Below are positions 1 to 6,038 of a DNA stretch of 6,038 nt, piece after piece. Below the pieces are notes generated by a model. It had not been told where the DNA came from and did no database searches. It worked only from the letters and a program-made list of their open reading frames with translations. The translations under genes and the position numbers were made by a program. The stretch lies in the NCBI GenBank assembly GCA_014729315.1, contig WJKD01000955.1:1-6038 (forward strand), written 5' to 3'. Positions within the stretch are counted from its first letter, which is position 1, and every line of letters starts with the position of its first letter. The DNA is from Promethearchaeota archaeon (GTDB lineage: Archaea; Asgardarchaeota; Lokiarchaeia; Sigynarchaeales; SOKP01).

Positions 1-1
1 A

Positions 2-289
2 GAGTACGATGAAACCGTACACCAGGCAGGCGTACGTGAGGTCAAAGAAGAAACGAACCTCGACATCAGGATCAGCCGGCTGTTGGGTGTTCACTCCTCC
101 TTTGAAAGCCCGGACAAACACATACTTGTAATTGGTTTCGAGGGCGAACTGCTCAATGGCGAATTAAAAGCCGGCGACGACGCCGAAGAAGTCCGCTTTT
201 TCGACATTGATAAACTGCCGGAAAACATCGCCTGGCACTGTCATGTCCATTTTGTGAGAAAGGCAATTGAAAAAGCAGAACGCCAATAA
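2..289 (+). CDS. Nudix hydrolase, 3' part (N terminus cut by window edge)
   Basis: Nudix enzymes hydrolyse nucleoside diphosphates linked to another group (ADP-ribose, NADH, modified NTPs and others), usually in the cytoplasm with Mg2+. The frame is open from the left edge, with its first whole codon at base 2, and gives 95 residues before TAA at 287..289. Residues 4-20 carry most of the Nudix box (consensus G-x5-E-x7-R-E-U-x-E-E-x-G-U): E4, then R12-E13-V-K-E16-E17-T-N-L. The metal-binding glutamates E13, E16 and E17 are present. The glycine that opens the box would be two residues off the edge. The later box glycine is Asn19, a tolerated variation. Downstream come LLGVHSSF, a strand with VIGFEGEL, and GDDAEEVRFFDIDKLP, which is the usual Nudix end in which an acidic patch leads to an 'E-hRWh-hdELP' segment. 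The ending suggests an ADP-ribose-pyrophosphatase-like or general Nudix protein, but the substrate cannot be assigned. The TTG at 83 is an internal Leu codon and not the start, because the box lies upstream of it. GC is about 49% by hand count, higher than the neighbouring gene. Confidence 0.87.
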   Translation, partial: EYDETVHQAGVREVKEETNLDIRISRLLGVHSSFESPDKHILVIGFEGELLNGELKAGDDAEEVRFFDIDKLPENIAWHCHVHFVRKAIEKAERQ

Positions 290-299
290 GATCATCCCA
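290..299. other. 10-base gap between convergent stop codons
   Basis: The Nudix gene ends with TAA at 287..289 and the large - strand gene ends with TGA at 300..302. I see no GC-rich hairpin followed by a T-run in the gap or in the roughly 50 bases on either side. Any terminator for either gene must therefore be weak, factor-dependent, or lie inside the opposing gene. Confidence 0.8.
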
Positions 300-3200
300 T
301 CATCGTAGCAAAATCATTTTATTCACCTGGCTGTACTTCCCGCAAGTAAATACACACAGGTAAATACCGCTGGCGACCTGTATATTTTGCTCATTGCATC
401 CATTCCATAAAACTGTATGAATTCCTGCCTCTCTCCATTCTTCATTGACCAGAGTTTTTACAATTTGCCCCAGAATATTTGTAACATACAACTTAACCTG
501 CCCCAACTCCGGTAATTGATAGTGAATTGTAGTGCTTGGATTGAAGGGATTGGGGTAGTTATTTGAAAGCTTATAGTATTCAGGAATTGATGAAATTCCC
601 GAATTGTTCTCATCAATGTAATTTTCAGTACCCACAATCAGCCGGAATGAGCGATCTGTTCTTTGTTTCTGCTGGCTGAACAAAAAATATTCAGGATTGG
701 CACGGACATCTCTGGCGACCTTTCGATCGTTATCGATCAAATGAATTTGGTATTCCTGTGGCACATTACCAAATTCAGCAAAAGTCAGTTTAATCCGATT
801 TATATTCTCTTCAGCAGTCACTTTAAAATCCCAGTAGTTACCAGCCTTTTGAGGAGCCCGAATGTCAAACGCGTAATTTGTTGCATATTCTCCCCAATCG
901 GGATGAGGGAAATACAATTGAATCCCGCCGAGGGAAGGTGGTTCGGGTAAATCAAATTTGTCATAATTATCTCTCGAAAAATCAGAAATGCCAACAAAAT
1001 TCATTTCATCAATCAATTTATCACTTTCAGCTATAATTTGGAATTTCCATCTGTATTTATTTTCAACTTTTGATAACGAGTTGCTTTTGTATAATAAATT
1101 TTTGTTTGGATAAACTAATAATGATTCGTTTTCTGAGAATGTATGTATCGCATATCCATTCCAAGGATTTAGATATTGATCGTTTTCATCGGATATTTTA
1201 CTCCATCTACTCTCAAAAGACCAGAGTGTGAAAGTATTCTTAGATCCTAAAAGCAATTGACTTATTGGAATTGCAAAGTTGAATGGATTGCCAATGAGAT
1301 TCCATCCTTGTTTTAAGTGAATTGCAAATGGTTGGTCTGTTCGTAAAGAAGTACCAGCCCCACTGTCAATAATTTTACCCTCATCCTTAACTATCAGAAA
1401 AAAACCTTTTCCTGGAGCGAAATTGGATACAGAATCACTCCCTTCATTATAAAAAACATAGCAATCAGGGGGTGCATACTGCGGATATTTGCAGTCTGCT
1501 AATCGCCATTCTTTGCGTTGCCTTGTTGTGTCATAAATTTCCAAGTCATCAGCGACCACATCTCTTGGATATGGTTTTTCTAAGTTCAAAGGAATAGAAA
1601 ATATGCGATATGCTCCAGTTCCAGTCCCAGCAGGTTGAAAAACTGCATTACCTGAGGCATTCACTCTTGTTTCCCCTGTGCCGGAAACATGAACGGGGAT
1701 CGAAAAGTAATTATCGTCAGGGACTATATTATTATTTTCACTCCCATCCTCGGCAAATATAATATATTCCACTCCCCTGGTCGTAACACTATCTCCCGGA
1801 ATAGTGAAAGAAAAGCTGTCCGCTTCAATTGCGCCCATTTCAACCAAGATTTTAAATTGAGATACTCCACCATGTCGGTACCTTAACCATACATTTTTAA
1901 TGCTCGAAAGTGAATCAGTCACCTCAGCCGAAATGATTATTGGTTGTGCTTTTTCTATAACAACTGGCTTGCTATGTTTAATCAGCGGCTTCTCCAAATC
2001 CTTGCACTTCCCTTCGACTTCCAGTCTATAGATTCCAACAGCAAACGCATCACTTTCAATAATTACAGTATTTTCTAAGGATTTCGGAGAAACAAAATCC
2101 GGCTCAAATTTTATATAAAATTGTGCCGAATTCCCAGGCCGGATTGGCTTAAAAATTTCATCTGGAATAACCCTATAAATAGAATCTGAATCTTCATGCT
2201 CTAAATATATTTTATTTATATTCAGCGCAGCGTTACCAATATTTGTAATATTTACAGTTTCTCGCTTAACAGTGCCAGGATTAACATCTCCAAAATTAAT
2301 TAGCTCGGGTTCGACTTTGAATTCCGGCGCAATGCCATATCCAATCAGTGGCAAATTCAGTAACGTATCGTCATAAGAATTTGAAATAATATTTAGTGTA
2401 CCCGGACGTCTGAAATTACTATCCGGTTTAAAATAGATCGTAATGTTCGAGCTTTCTCTGGCAAGCAGACGAGTGGTGTCCATGCTTTCATTAAAATAAC
2501 TTGCGTCTGAAAAATATTCTCGTATAAACAAAGTGTCCGAACCGATATTTGTTACCGTCAATCCTTTTATAGCTTCCGAACCAACAAGTGTTGGAGGAAA
2601 TATCAGGGAATCGTTAGGTTCAATGCTAATATTTGGACCACTATAACAGAAACCAGTCAGAACTACAGTATCTCCGTTAAAAAATGTATCGCTTTCGAGA
2701 AGTAGCTTAGCATCGTATTCGCCAATCTCTGTCGGTGAAAATGTCACCTGATTTAAAATATTCTCATTCTGCGGGATGTTTAATACCGTGTCAGAAACAT
2801 CAAAGTATTGTGCATCTTTACCAAAAATGCTGGGCTCACCATGAAAATCTGCCGTCCCGCTATTATAGATTTCGAGTTCCTTCGTTGATTTTGTATTTAT
2901 CAGCACCAGACCAAAGTCAAAAGTATCCGGCATAACTATTGTAGGAGCGATACTCCTGCCTTTGACTGTCACTGTATCGTGCCCGGCAGCATTGTTTGTG
3001 ACAACTATTAACTCTTCATTCAGCGTGTCTGAATCTAATGGCTTATAGGTGAGTATTAACTCCTTATTAACACCTGCATTCAACGAAAAATTTGTATCGC
3101 TTAAAGCTAAAAAAGGATTTTCCCAATTTATATCGCTGACTTCAAGAAGCGCATCACCATTATTCAAGACAAGGATTGTATCAATCTTGTCGTCTTCGAT

Positions 3201-6038
3201 ATTGACTAAACCAAAATCTATTGTTTCAGGATTCAGTTCAATAATAGGTTGGTTCACGACACATTCACCGTTTAGCGTAATTACATTATCGCCAAAGCTC
3301 GAGTTACTATAAATCTCTAGTAGACAATGCCTGAACTGCCCCTTGTTTTCCGACGAAAATGTAACTATTATAGGAACTGTCGAACCAGTAACTATCGTCG
3401 CAGTAGTTGGATCAGCCGTGAATACTGCACATTCATAGCATCGAATATCATAGATTTCCAGTGTCTCTCTGCCAATATTTTTAATCGAAAAATGCCAGCT
3501 ATCACTGTCGCGCGGCAATATTGGTCTGAACTGATGGTCAGTCGCCGATAATTCAATTCCCGGTCCTAAAATGCCCTGCCCCGTAATCGATTTTAATGAA
3601 TCACCATAAAAAATAACCTCATTATCCGTGCTCATAAATTTCAATGTATCGGGATAGCTTATGGTATCAACCGGAGTAAACGAAATTTCAAAATCTGTGA
3701 CTGAATTTTGGGGAATAACACCTGAAGCAGGAGCAATTTCGTAAATATCTGGATGATTCATGAATTTTGCTGTATAGTCAAAATCAGCGTCTCCGACATT
3801 TTCAACTAATAACGAGCACTTTTTAGTTGTGTTAGTCGGGGTAAATCCGAAATCACCGCAGGATTCGCCGATTATAATTTCCGAGTTGATACCTTGTCCG
3901 GTTACAGCCAAAACGGTATCACTATTGAAGGCATTGCTTTTCCAGAACAACCTACCCTGCAGGGTATCCTGTGTTTGTGGCGTATAAGAAATAGAAAAAT
4001 CAGTTGCAGAATTCGGATGAATCACATTGCTATTCAACGAGAAATTCACATCGGGATCACTGGGAACAACGTCTTCGATGATGAGCGGTAAGGTACCGCT
4101 ATTATCAACCTGGCTGAACAAGCTATCAGATTTGCCGACCTGGACCGAACCAAACTTCAACGGATTGGTTGCGAAATGAATGATCGGTTCTGCTTGGAAT
4201 TGAAATATGCCCTTCCCAAGCGTACTTGCAAATAATACTTTTGAAGAATCAGGATGAAAAGAAACATGGGAGATAATATTTTTGTAGTTATATAAATTTT
4301 CGTTAAACGCGCGCCAAGTATTCCCATTATCAAGGCTTTGGTAAATTCCATTATCCTCTGTCACAACATACATTATACCTTGACGATCCGGATCGATAAT
4401 AAGTTGTCGAATCTCTTGATGTTCAATTGTAATCGCATCGAGCCGATCCCACCTGTCACCCGTGTTTTTACTCAGATATATTCCCTTTTCCGTACATCCC
4501 CAGATAATTTTACTATCATATGGAGAACATTTAATATCAAAAATCTCGCTGAATGGCGGAAAACCATTTGTCACATTTTCCCAATTGTCTCCTCTATTTA
4601 TGCCCCGATAAATTTTCCCAAGTTCTGTGCCGGCAAAAATCGTATCCGGCTGATCAGGTTTCAAAATCAGCGTTTGAACCGGGCTTTGTGTCGGCAACTT
4701 CAATTCAAAGCTGTTATATGGTGCAGCACTACGGAAAACACCATTCTCCGCACCAAAAAAAAGATATGAATTAACCGGGTCAACAGCAATACTATAAACA
4801 GATTTCTGCTCATCCCCAGATAAATAAGGCAATTTCTCCCAATTTACGCCCCAATCTTTCGAATGATAGATCCAGTCTTTATCAACGCCAGCGAACAGTT
4901 CATTACCGTTTTCAGAATTTACAGTAAATAAGTTAATAGGCGATGTTGGTAGATTATGCATGGCGTGCCAGCTATATCCGTCATTGTCGCTATAAAAGCC
5001 ACCGTTTGTTGTCGCTGCATAAAACAGTGCCGGATTCAGCGGATTAATTAAATGTTGATTCACTTGCGGAGCTGTCAATCCGGTTATCGTTTTTTGAAAC
5101 GTGGCGGCACGATCTTTACTTTTATAAACGCCTTCCGGGGTTGCACAATAAACAATACCCGGATCATTCGGATCGAGTAATATAGAATTTATTTTTATAT
5201 TCGACAACCCTGTAGATGTATAATTTTTATAGCGGGCTGATACATCTTTGATCAATAAACCACGAGATTCAGTTCCGATAAATAAATTCTGAGAATTTGA
5301 GGTGAAACAATTTATTTTATCATCGATGAACAATCGATTGTCACTACTAAAAATCTTCCCACCGTCACTGCTAAAATAAACATCATTAGACCTACCTGCA
5401 TAAACCTCCCAACTATTTGCCGGATTCACAGAGAGCGTATTAACGGGTTCCGTCCAAAGATTGTTATCATGAGATTCATAGGGCCAAACCAATCCATCTT
5501 CACTCTGCCAGATACCGTTGCTGGTACCAACAATTATTTTCTTCTTACCACCTATTTTGCAAATCAGCACGGTATATACATTAACAGCAAATCCTTTATG
5601 TTCTAAAGTATCTGGTTGAATCCAGTTCTCACCGCCATCTGCGCTGCGCCAAATACCTTTTTCCGAATATCCGTATCCAATCCGATTGCCAACTGCTGCG
5701 TAAATAATATTCGTATCTTCAGGATCGATTGCAATGGCATTCACATGACAATTTGGCAGCCCGATTTTCTTCCAACTACCAGCGCTATCTGTACTTTTAA
5801 AAATACCATTTTCAGTGCCGGCATAAATAATGTTAGTTTTAATCGGATCGATCGCTACACTCAATATATTCCTGTTGCTTAATCCATCATTTATTTCCCG
5901 CCAGTGCCCGGCATGGTCCACACTAAGAAATATCCCCCCACCTTTTAGCCCGCAGTAAATCCTCGACGGATTTACATCGATATTTGCTAACGCCCGCACA
6001 TGTCCCCCGAACATCCCACTGTCAGGATGGGTTGGCAG
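300..6038 (-). CDS. Giant secreted surface protein: beta-propeller repeats, seven ASH/choice-of-anchor-D domains, type IX sorting domain (5' partial)
   Basis: One unbroken frame runs from the right edge to TGA at 300..302. From the first Met (6012..6014) it encodes 1904 residues, and eight more in-frame codons (LPTHPDSG) precede that Met up to the edge. The Met is probably internal. It sits inside a propeller strand context (GMFGGHVRALA), has no clear ribosome binding site, and is followed by no signal peptide, although the C terminus is an export signal. The true start and a Sec signal peptide should lie beyond the window. Domain order is Asp-box propeller repeats 1-606, seven ASH-like Ig domains 611-1337, an Ig-like domain 1342-1428, a SIPL/GWN domain 1469-1580, a second beta-rich domain 1652-1797, and a type IX secretion sorting domain 1811-1904. 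The inferred path is Sec export to the periplasm, then the type IX system across the outer membrane, with anchoring at the surface or release. A binding, adhesion or structural role is likely. I see no hydrolase catalytic signature; sialidase-type identification would need the FRIP motif, which is absent from the visible part. About 20 cysteines are present. GC is lower than in the Nudix gene. No frameshift or internal stop is seen. Confidence 0.93.
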   Translation of the reverse strand: MPTHPDSGMFGGHVRALANIDVNPSRIYCGLKGGGIFLSVDHAGHWREINDGLSNRNILSVAIDPIKTNIIYAGTENGIFKSTDSAGSWKKIGLPNCHVNAIAIDPEDTNIIYAAVGNRIGYGYSEKGIWRSADGGENWIQPDTLEHKGFAVNVYTVLICKIGGKKKIIVGTSNGIWQSEDGLVWPYESHDNNLWTEPVNTLSVNPANSWEVYAGRSNDVYFSSDGGKIFSSDNRLFIDDKINCFTSNSQNLFIGTESRGLLIKDVSARYKNYTSTGLSNIKINSILLDPNDPGIVYCATPEGVYKSKDRAATFQKTITGLTAPQVNQHLINPLNPALFYAATTNGGFYSDNDGYSWHAMHNLPTSPINLFTVNSENGNELFAGVDKDWIYHSKDWGVNWEKLPYLSGDEQKSVYSIAVDPVNSYLFFGAENGVFRSAAPYNSFELKLPTQSPVQTLILKPDQPDTIFAGTELGKIYRGINRGDNWENVTNGFPPFSEIFDIKCSPYDSKIIWGCTEKGIYLSKNTGDRWDRLDAITIEHQEIRQLIIDPDRQGIMYVVTEDNGIYQSLDNGNTWRAFNENLYNYKNIISHVSFHPDSSKVLFASTLGKGIFQFQAEPIIHFATNPLKFGSVQVGKSDSLFSQVDNSGTLPLIIEDVVPSDPDVNFSLNSNVIHPNSATDFSISYTPQTQDTLQGRLFWKSNAFNSDTVLAVTGQGINSEIIIGESCGDFGFTPTNTTKKCSLLVENVGDADFDYTAKFMNHPDIYEIAPASGVIPQNSVTDFEISFTPVDTISYPDTLKFMSTDNEVIFYGDSLKSITGQGILGPGIELSATDHQFRPILPRDSDSWHFSIKNIGRETLEIYDIRCYECAVFTADPTTATIVTGSTVPIIVTFSSENKGQFRHCLLEIYSNSSFGDNVITLNGECVVNQPIIELNPETIDFGLVNIEDDKIDTILVLNNGDALLEVSDINWENPFLALSDTNFSLNAGVNKELILTYKPLDSDTLNEELIVVTNNAAGHDTVTVKGRSIAPTIVMPDTFDFGLVLINTKSTKELEIYNSGTADFHGEPSIFGKDAQYFDVSDTVLNIPQNENILNQVTFSPTEIGEYDAKLLLESDTFFNGDTVVLTGFCYSGPNISIEPNDSLIFPPTLVGSEAIKGLTVTNIGSDTLFIREYFSDASYFNESMDTTRLLARESSNITIYFKPDSNFRRPGTLNIISNSYDDTLLNLPLIGYGIAPEFKVEPELINFGDVNPGTVKRETVNITNIGNAALNINKIYLEHEDSDSIYRVIPDEIFKPIRPGNSAQFYIKFEPDFVSPKSLENTVIIESDAFAVGIYRLEVEGKCKDLEKPLIKHSKPVVIEKAQPIIISAEVTDSLSSIKNVWLRYRHGGVSQFKILVEMGAIEADSFSFTIPGDSVTTRGVEYIIFAEDGSENNNIVPDDNYFSIPVHVSGTGETRVNASGNAVFQPAGTGTGAYRIFSIPLNLEKPYPRDVVADDLEIYDTTRQRKEWRLADCKYPQYAPPDCYVFYNEGSDSVSNFAPGKGFFLIVKDEGKIIDSGAGTSLRTDQPFAIHLKQGWNLIGNPFNFAIPISQLLLGSKNTFTLWSFESRWSKISDENDQYLNPWNGYAIHTFSENESLLVYPNKNLLYKSNSLSKVENKYRWKFQIIAESDKLIDEMNFVGISDFSRDNYDKFDLPEPPSLGGIQLYFPHPDWGEYATNYAFDIRAPQKAGNYWDFKVTAEENINRIKLTFAEFGNVPQEYQIHLIDNDRKVARDVRANPEYFLFSQQKQRTDRSFRLIVGTENYIDENNSGISSIPEYYKLSNNYPNPFNPSTTIHYQLPELGQVKLYVTNILGQIVKTLVNEEWREAGIHTVLWNGCNEQNIQVASGIYLCVFTCGKYSQVNKMILLR
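303..584 (-). other. Type IX secretion (Por) C-terminal sorting domain
   Basis: Residues 1811-1904 show the family hallmarks in order: PEYYKLSNNYPNPFNPSTTI (1811), YQLPELGQVKLYVTNILGQ (1832), VKTLVNEEWREAGIHTVLW (1852), ASGIYLCVF (1881) and a basic/hydrophobic end KMILLR (1899). In known systems this Ig-like domain guides the cargo through the type IX outer-membrane machinery, and it is either cleaved off or used in attachment to anionic lipopolysaccharide. It resembles FlgD Ig-like domains in sequence, but its place at the end of a giant secreted protein fits the sorting role. It carries three cysteines (1873, 1887, 1891), more than I would expect for this domain. Confidence 0.9.
624..1061 (-). 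other. Second beta-rich C-terminal domain before the sorting signal
   Basis: Residues 1652-1797 start with KYRWKFQIIAES, have 'D-mNFVGIS' (1670), a DKFDLPEPPSLGG stretch (1685), YFPHPDWGEYATNYAFDIR (1701), a WDFKV strand (1728) and a closing RSFRLIVGTENY (1788). The EPP and VG landmarks mark a domain that often sits just upstream of type IX sorting signals in similar proteins. A jelly-roll-like fold is plausible but not shown by sequence alone. About ten polar residues (ENYIDENNSG) link it to the sorting domain. Confidence 0.55.
1275..1610 (-). other. SIPL / GWNLIGNPF domain, uncharacterised C-terminal module
   Basis: Residues 1469-1580 begin with YRIFSIPLNL and continue with DDLEIYDTTRQRKEWRL, FAPGKGFFLIV (1532), IIDSGAGTSLRTDQPF (1548) and GWNLIGNPFNF (1570). 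The order 'fSiPl ... W-r-- ... PGkgFwliv ... i-sG-gts ... GWNliGNPf' is a recurring cassette that I recognise from FCB-type giant proteins ending in type IX signals. I know of no experimental function. Cys1508 and Cys1518 flank the segment between RLAD and YVFYNEG and could form a disulfide. The following 70 residues (about 1585-1650) continue the strand-rich pattern with LNPWNGYAIHT. Confidence 0.6.
1731..1991 (-). other. Ig-like / fibronectin-like domain after the ASH array
   Basis: Residues 1342-1428 differ from the ASH repeats. They show PIIISAEVTD (1358), VWLRYRHGG (1375), SFTIPGDSVTTRG (1402) and VEYIIFAEDG (1416). This pattern (A-V-D, then 'V-LyYR-gg', then 'f-a-IP---vt--GveYyi-A-D') is common in single Ig-like domains of bacterial surface proteins, where the domain joins a repeat array to the C-terminal modules. 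No binding residues can be named. Confidence 0.65.
2004..4184 (-). repeat. Seven tandem ASH-like Ig domains (choice-of-anchor D type)
   Basis: Residues 611-1337 contain seven domains of about 100-108 residues. Each opens with a strand like 'P-i-l-P--l-FG-V-vG' and continues with 'l-v-NxGxa-L-I--i'. The N-x-G core is seen as DNSGTLPL (637), ENVGDADF (738), KNIGRETL (845), NNGDALLE (951), YNSGTADF (1050), TNIGSDTL (1155) and TNIGNAAL (1257). Each closes with a strand ending G-x-[GC] or similar, with its first Gly at 706, 812, 916, 1019, 1121, 1225 and 1335. That gives a period of 102-110 residues, or about 312 bases. Approximate DNA spans from first to last are 3888-4184, 3570-3884, 3258-3563, 2952-3251, 2643-2945, 2331-2636 and 2004-2327. 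A domain of this kind often recurs in large bacterial secreted proteins and resembles the ASH/HYDIN fold. It most likely acts here as a stiff stalk or spacer. Sequence divergence between copies is high. Confidence 0.85.
4197..6038 (-). repeat. Beta-propeller region: 14 blade repeats with Asp-box (BNR/sortilin-like) motifs
   Basis: Residues 1-606 repeat a unit of roughly 42-50 residues that reads 'v-aidP-np-iiYaGt-nGif-S-D-G-W'. The strand part (IDP...IYAGT..GIF) occurs 14 times, starting near residues 6, 50, 92, 146, 192, 235, 275, 320, 363, 407, 446, 492, 537 and 582. Asp-boxes (S-x-D-x-G-x-x-W and variants) follow at 31 SVDHAGHW, 74 STDSAGSW, 124 SADGGENW, 171 SEDGLVW, 215 SSDGGKIF, 299 SKDRAATF, 342 SDNDGYSW, 385 SKDWGVNW, 471 GINRGDNW, 515 SKNTGDRW and 560 SLDNGNTW. 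The box is degenerate near 255-262 and at 429-436. In known structures Asp-boxes stabilise the beta-hairpins of propeller blades in sialidases, sortilin/Vps10 and GH74 proteins and are not themselves catalytic. The DNA is not highly repetitive, so the duplications are old. The repeated IDP codons leave recurring GGATCGA words on the + strand (for example near 4389, 5170, 5722 and 5844). Confidence 0.88.

Noticed and set aside
83..289. Nudix gene starting at the TTG at 83
   Set aside because: The catalytic Nudix box is encoded upstream in the same frame, so this TTG is an internal Leu codon.
663..950. + strand open frame of 95 residues opposite the C-terminal module
   Set aside because: Antisense to a conserved-looking domain, with no family motif and no upstream signal.
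4157..4351. Small - strand frame of 64 residues
   Set aside because: Out of frame with the large gene but fully inside it, spanning the propeller-ASH junction where the main frame continues clearly.
4338..4769. 143-residue + strand open frame (and the overlapping 4553..4774 frame)
   Set aside because: It lies wholly antisense to the propeller repeats, which have clear domain motifs. Its translation has no recognisable motif and looks like a shadow of repeat codons.
4380..5850. Recurring GGATCGA words on the + strand as possible protein-binding sites or a DNA repeat
   Set aside because: They coincide with the repeated Ile-Asp-Pro codons of the propeller blades and have no fixed spacing beyond that of the blades.
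4197..6038. Sialidase or GH74 enzyme call for the propeller region
   Set aside because: Asp-boxes are structural and shared by many families. No FRIP motif or identifiable catalytic acid pair is seen, and the N terminus is missing.
300..6038. A multi-gene defence or mobile system
   Set aside because: Only one large gene and the tail of a Nudix gene are present, with no transposase, inverted repeats, nuclease or toxin motifs.

Overview
The window holds two convergent genes, both cut by the window edges. The first 289 bases, on the + strand, are the 3' part of a Nudix hydrolase gene. Almost everything else, 300..6038 on the - strand, is one uninterrupted reading frame for a very large secreted or cell-surface protein of at least 1912 residues. 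Only 10 bases separate the two stop codons. I see no tRNA, rRNA, CRISPR array, insertion sequence, riboswitch or promoter. The start regions of both genes lie outside the window.

The organism is probably a bacterium of the Fibrobacteres-Chlorobi-Bacteroidetes (FCB) side of the tree. The large protein ends in a classic type IX secretion (Por) C-terminal sorting domain, with YPNPFNPSTTI near its start and KMILLR at its end. The SIPL / GWNLIGNPF module ahead of it is, from memory, typical of giant surface proteins in Calditrichota, KSB1-like, Ignavibacteria-like and related uncultured lineages. The phylum is an inference, because there is no marker gene here.

Layout of the large protein from its N-terminal side (right edge of the window) to its C terminus (left). 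Residue 1 is the Met codon at 6012..6014. (1) Residues 1-606 hold 14 blade-like repeats with Asp-box motifs, forming sortilin/BNR-type beta-propeller(s). (2) Residues 611-1337 hold seven ASH-like Ig domains ('choice-of-anchor D' type) of about 104 residues each. (3) Residues 1342-1428 form another Ig-like domain. (4) Residues 1469-1580 form an uncharacterised SIPL/GWN domain. (5) Residues 1652-1797 form a second beta-rich domain. (6) Residues 1811-1904 are the sorting domain. The plan is a repeat head on a long Ig-like stalk that ends in the export and anchoring signal. Binding or adhesion is the simplest role, but no ligand or catalytic site can be named.

The Nudix gene and the large gene face each other and are not an operon, so nothing links their functions. 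I do not see a new multi-gene system. The interest lies in the domain mosaic of the large protein and in its uncharacterised C-terminal modules.
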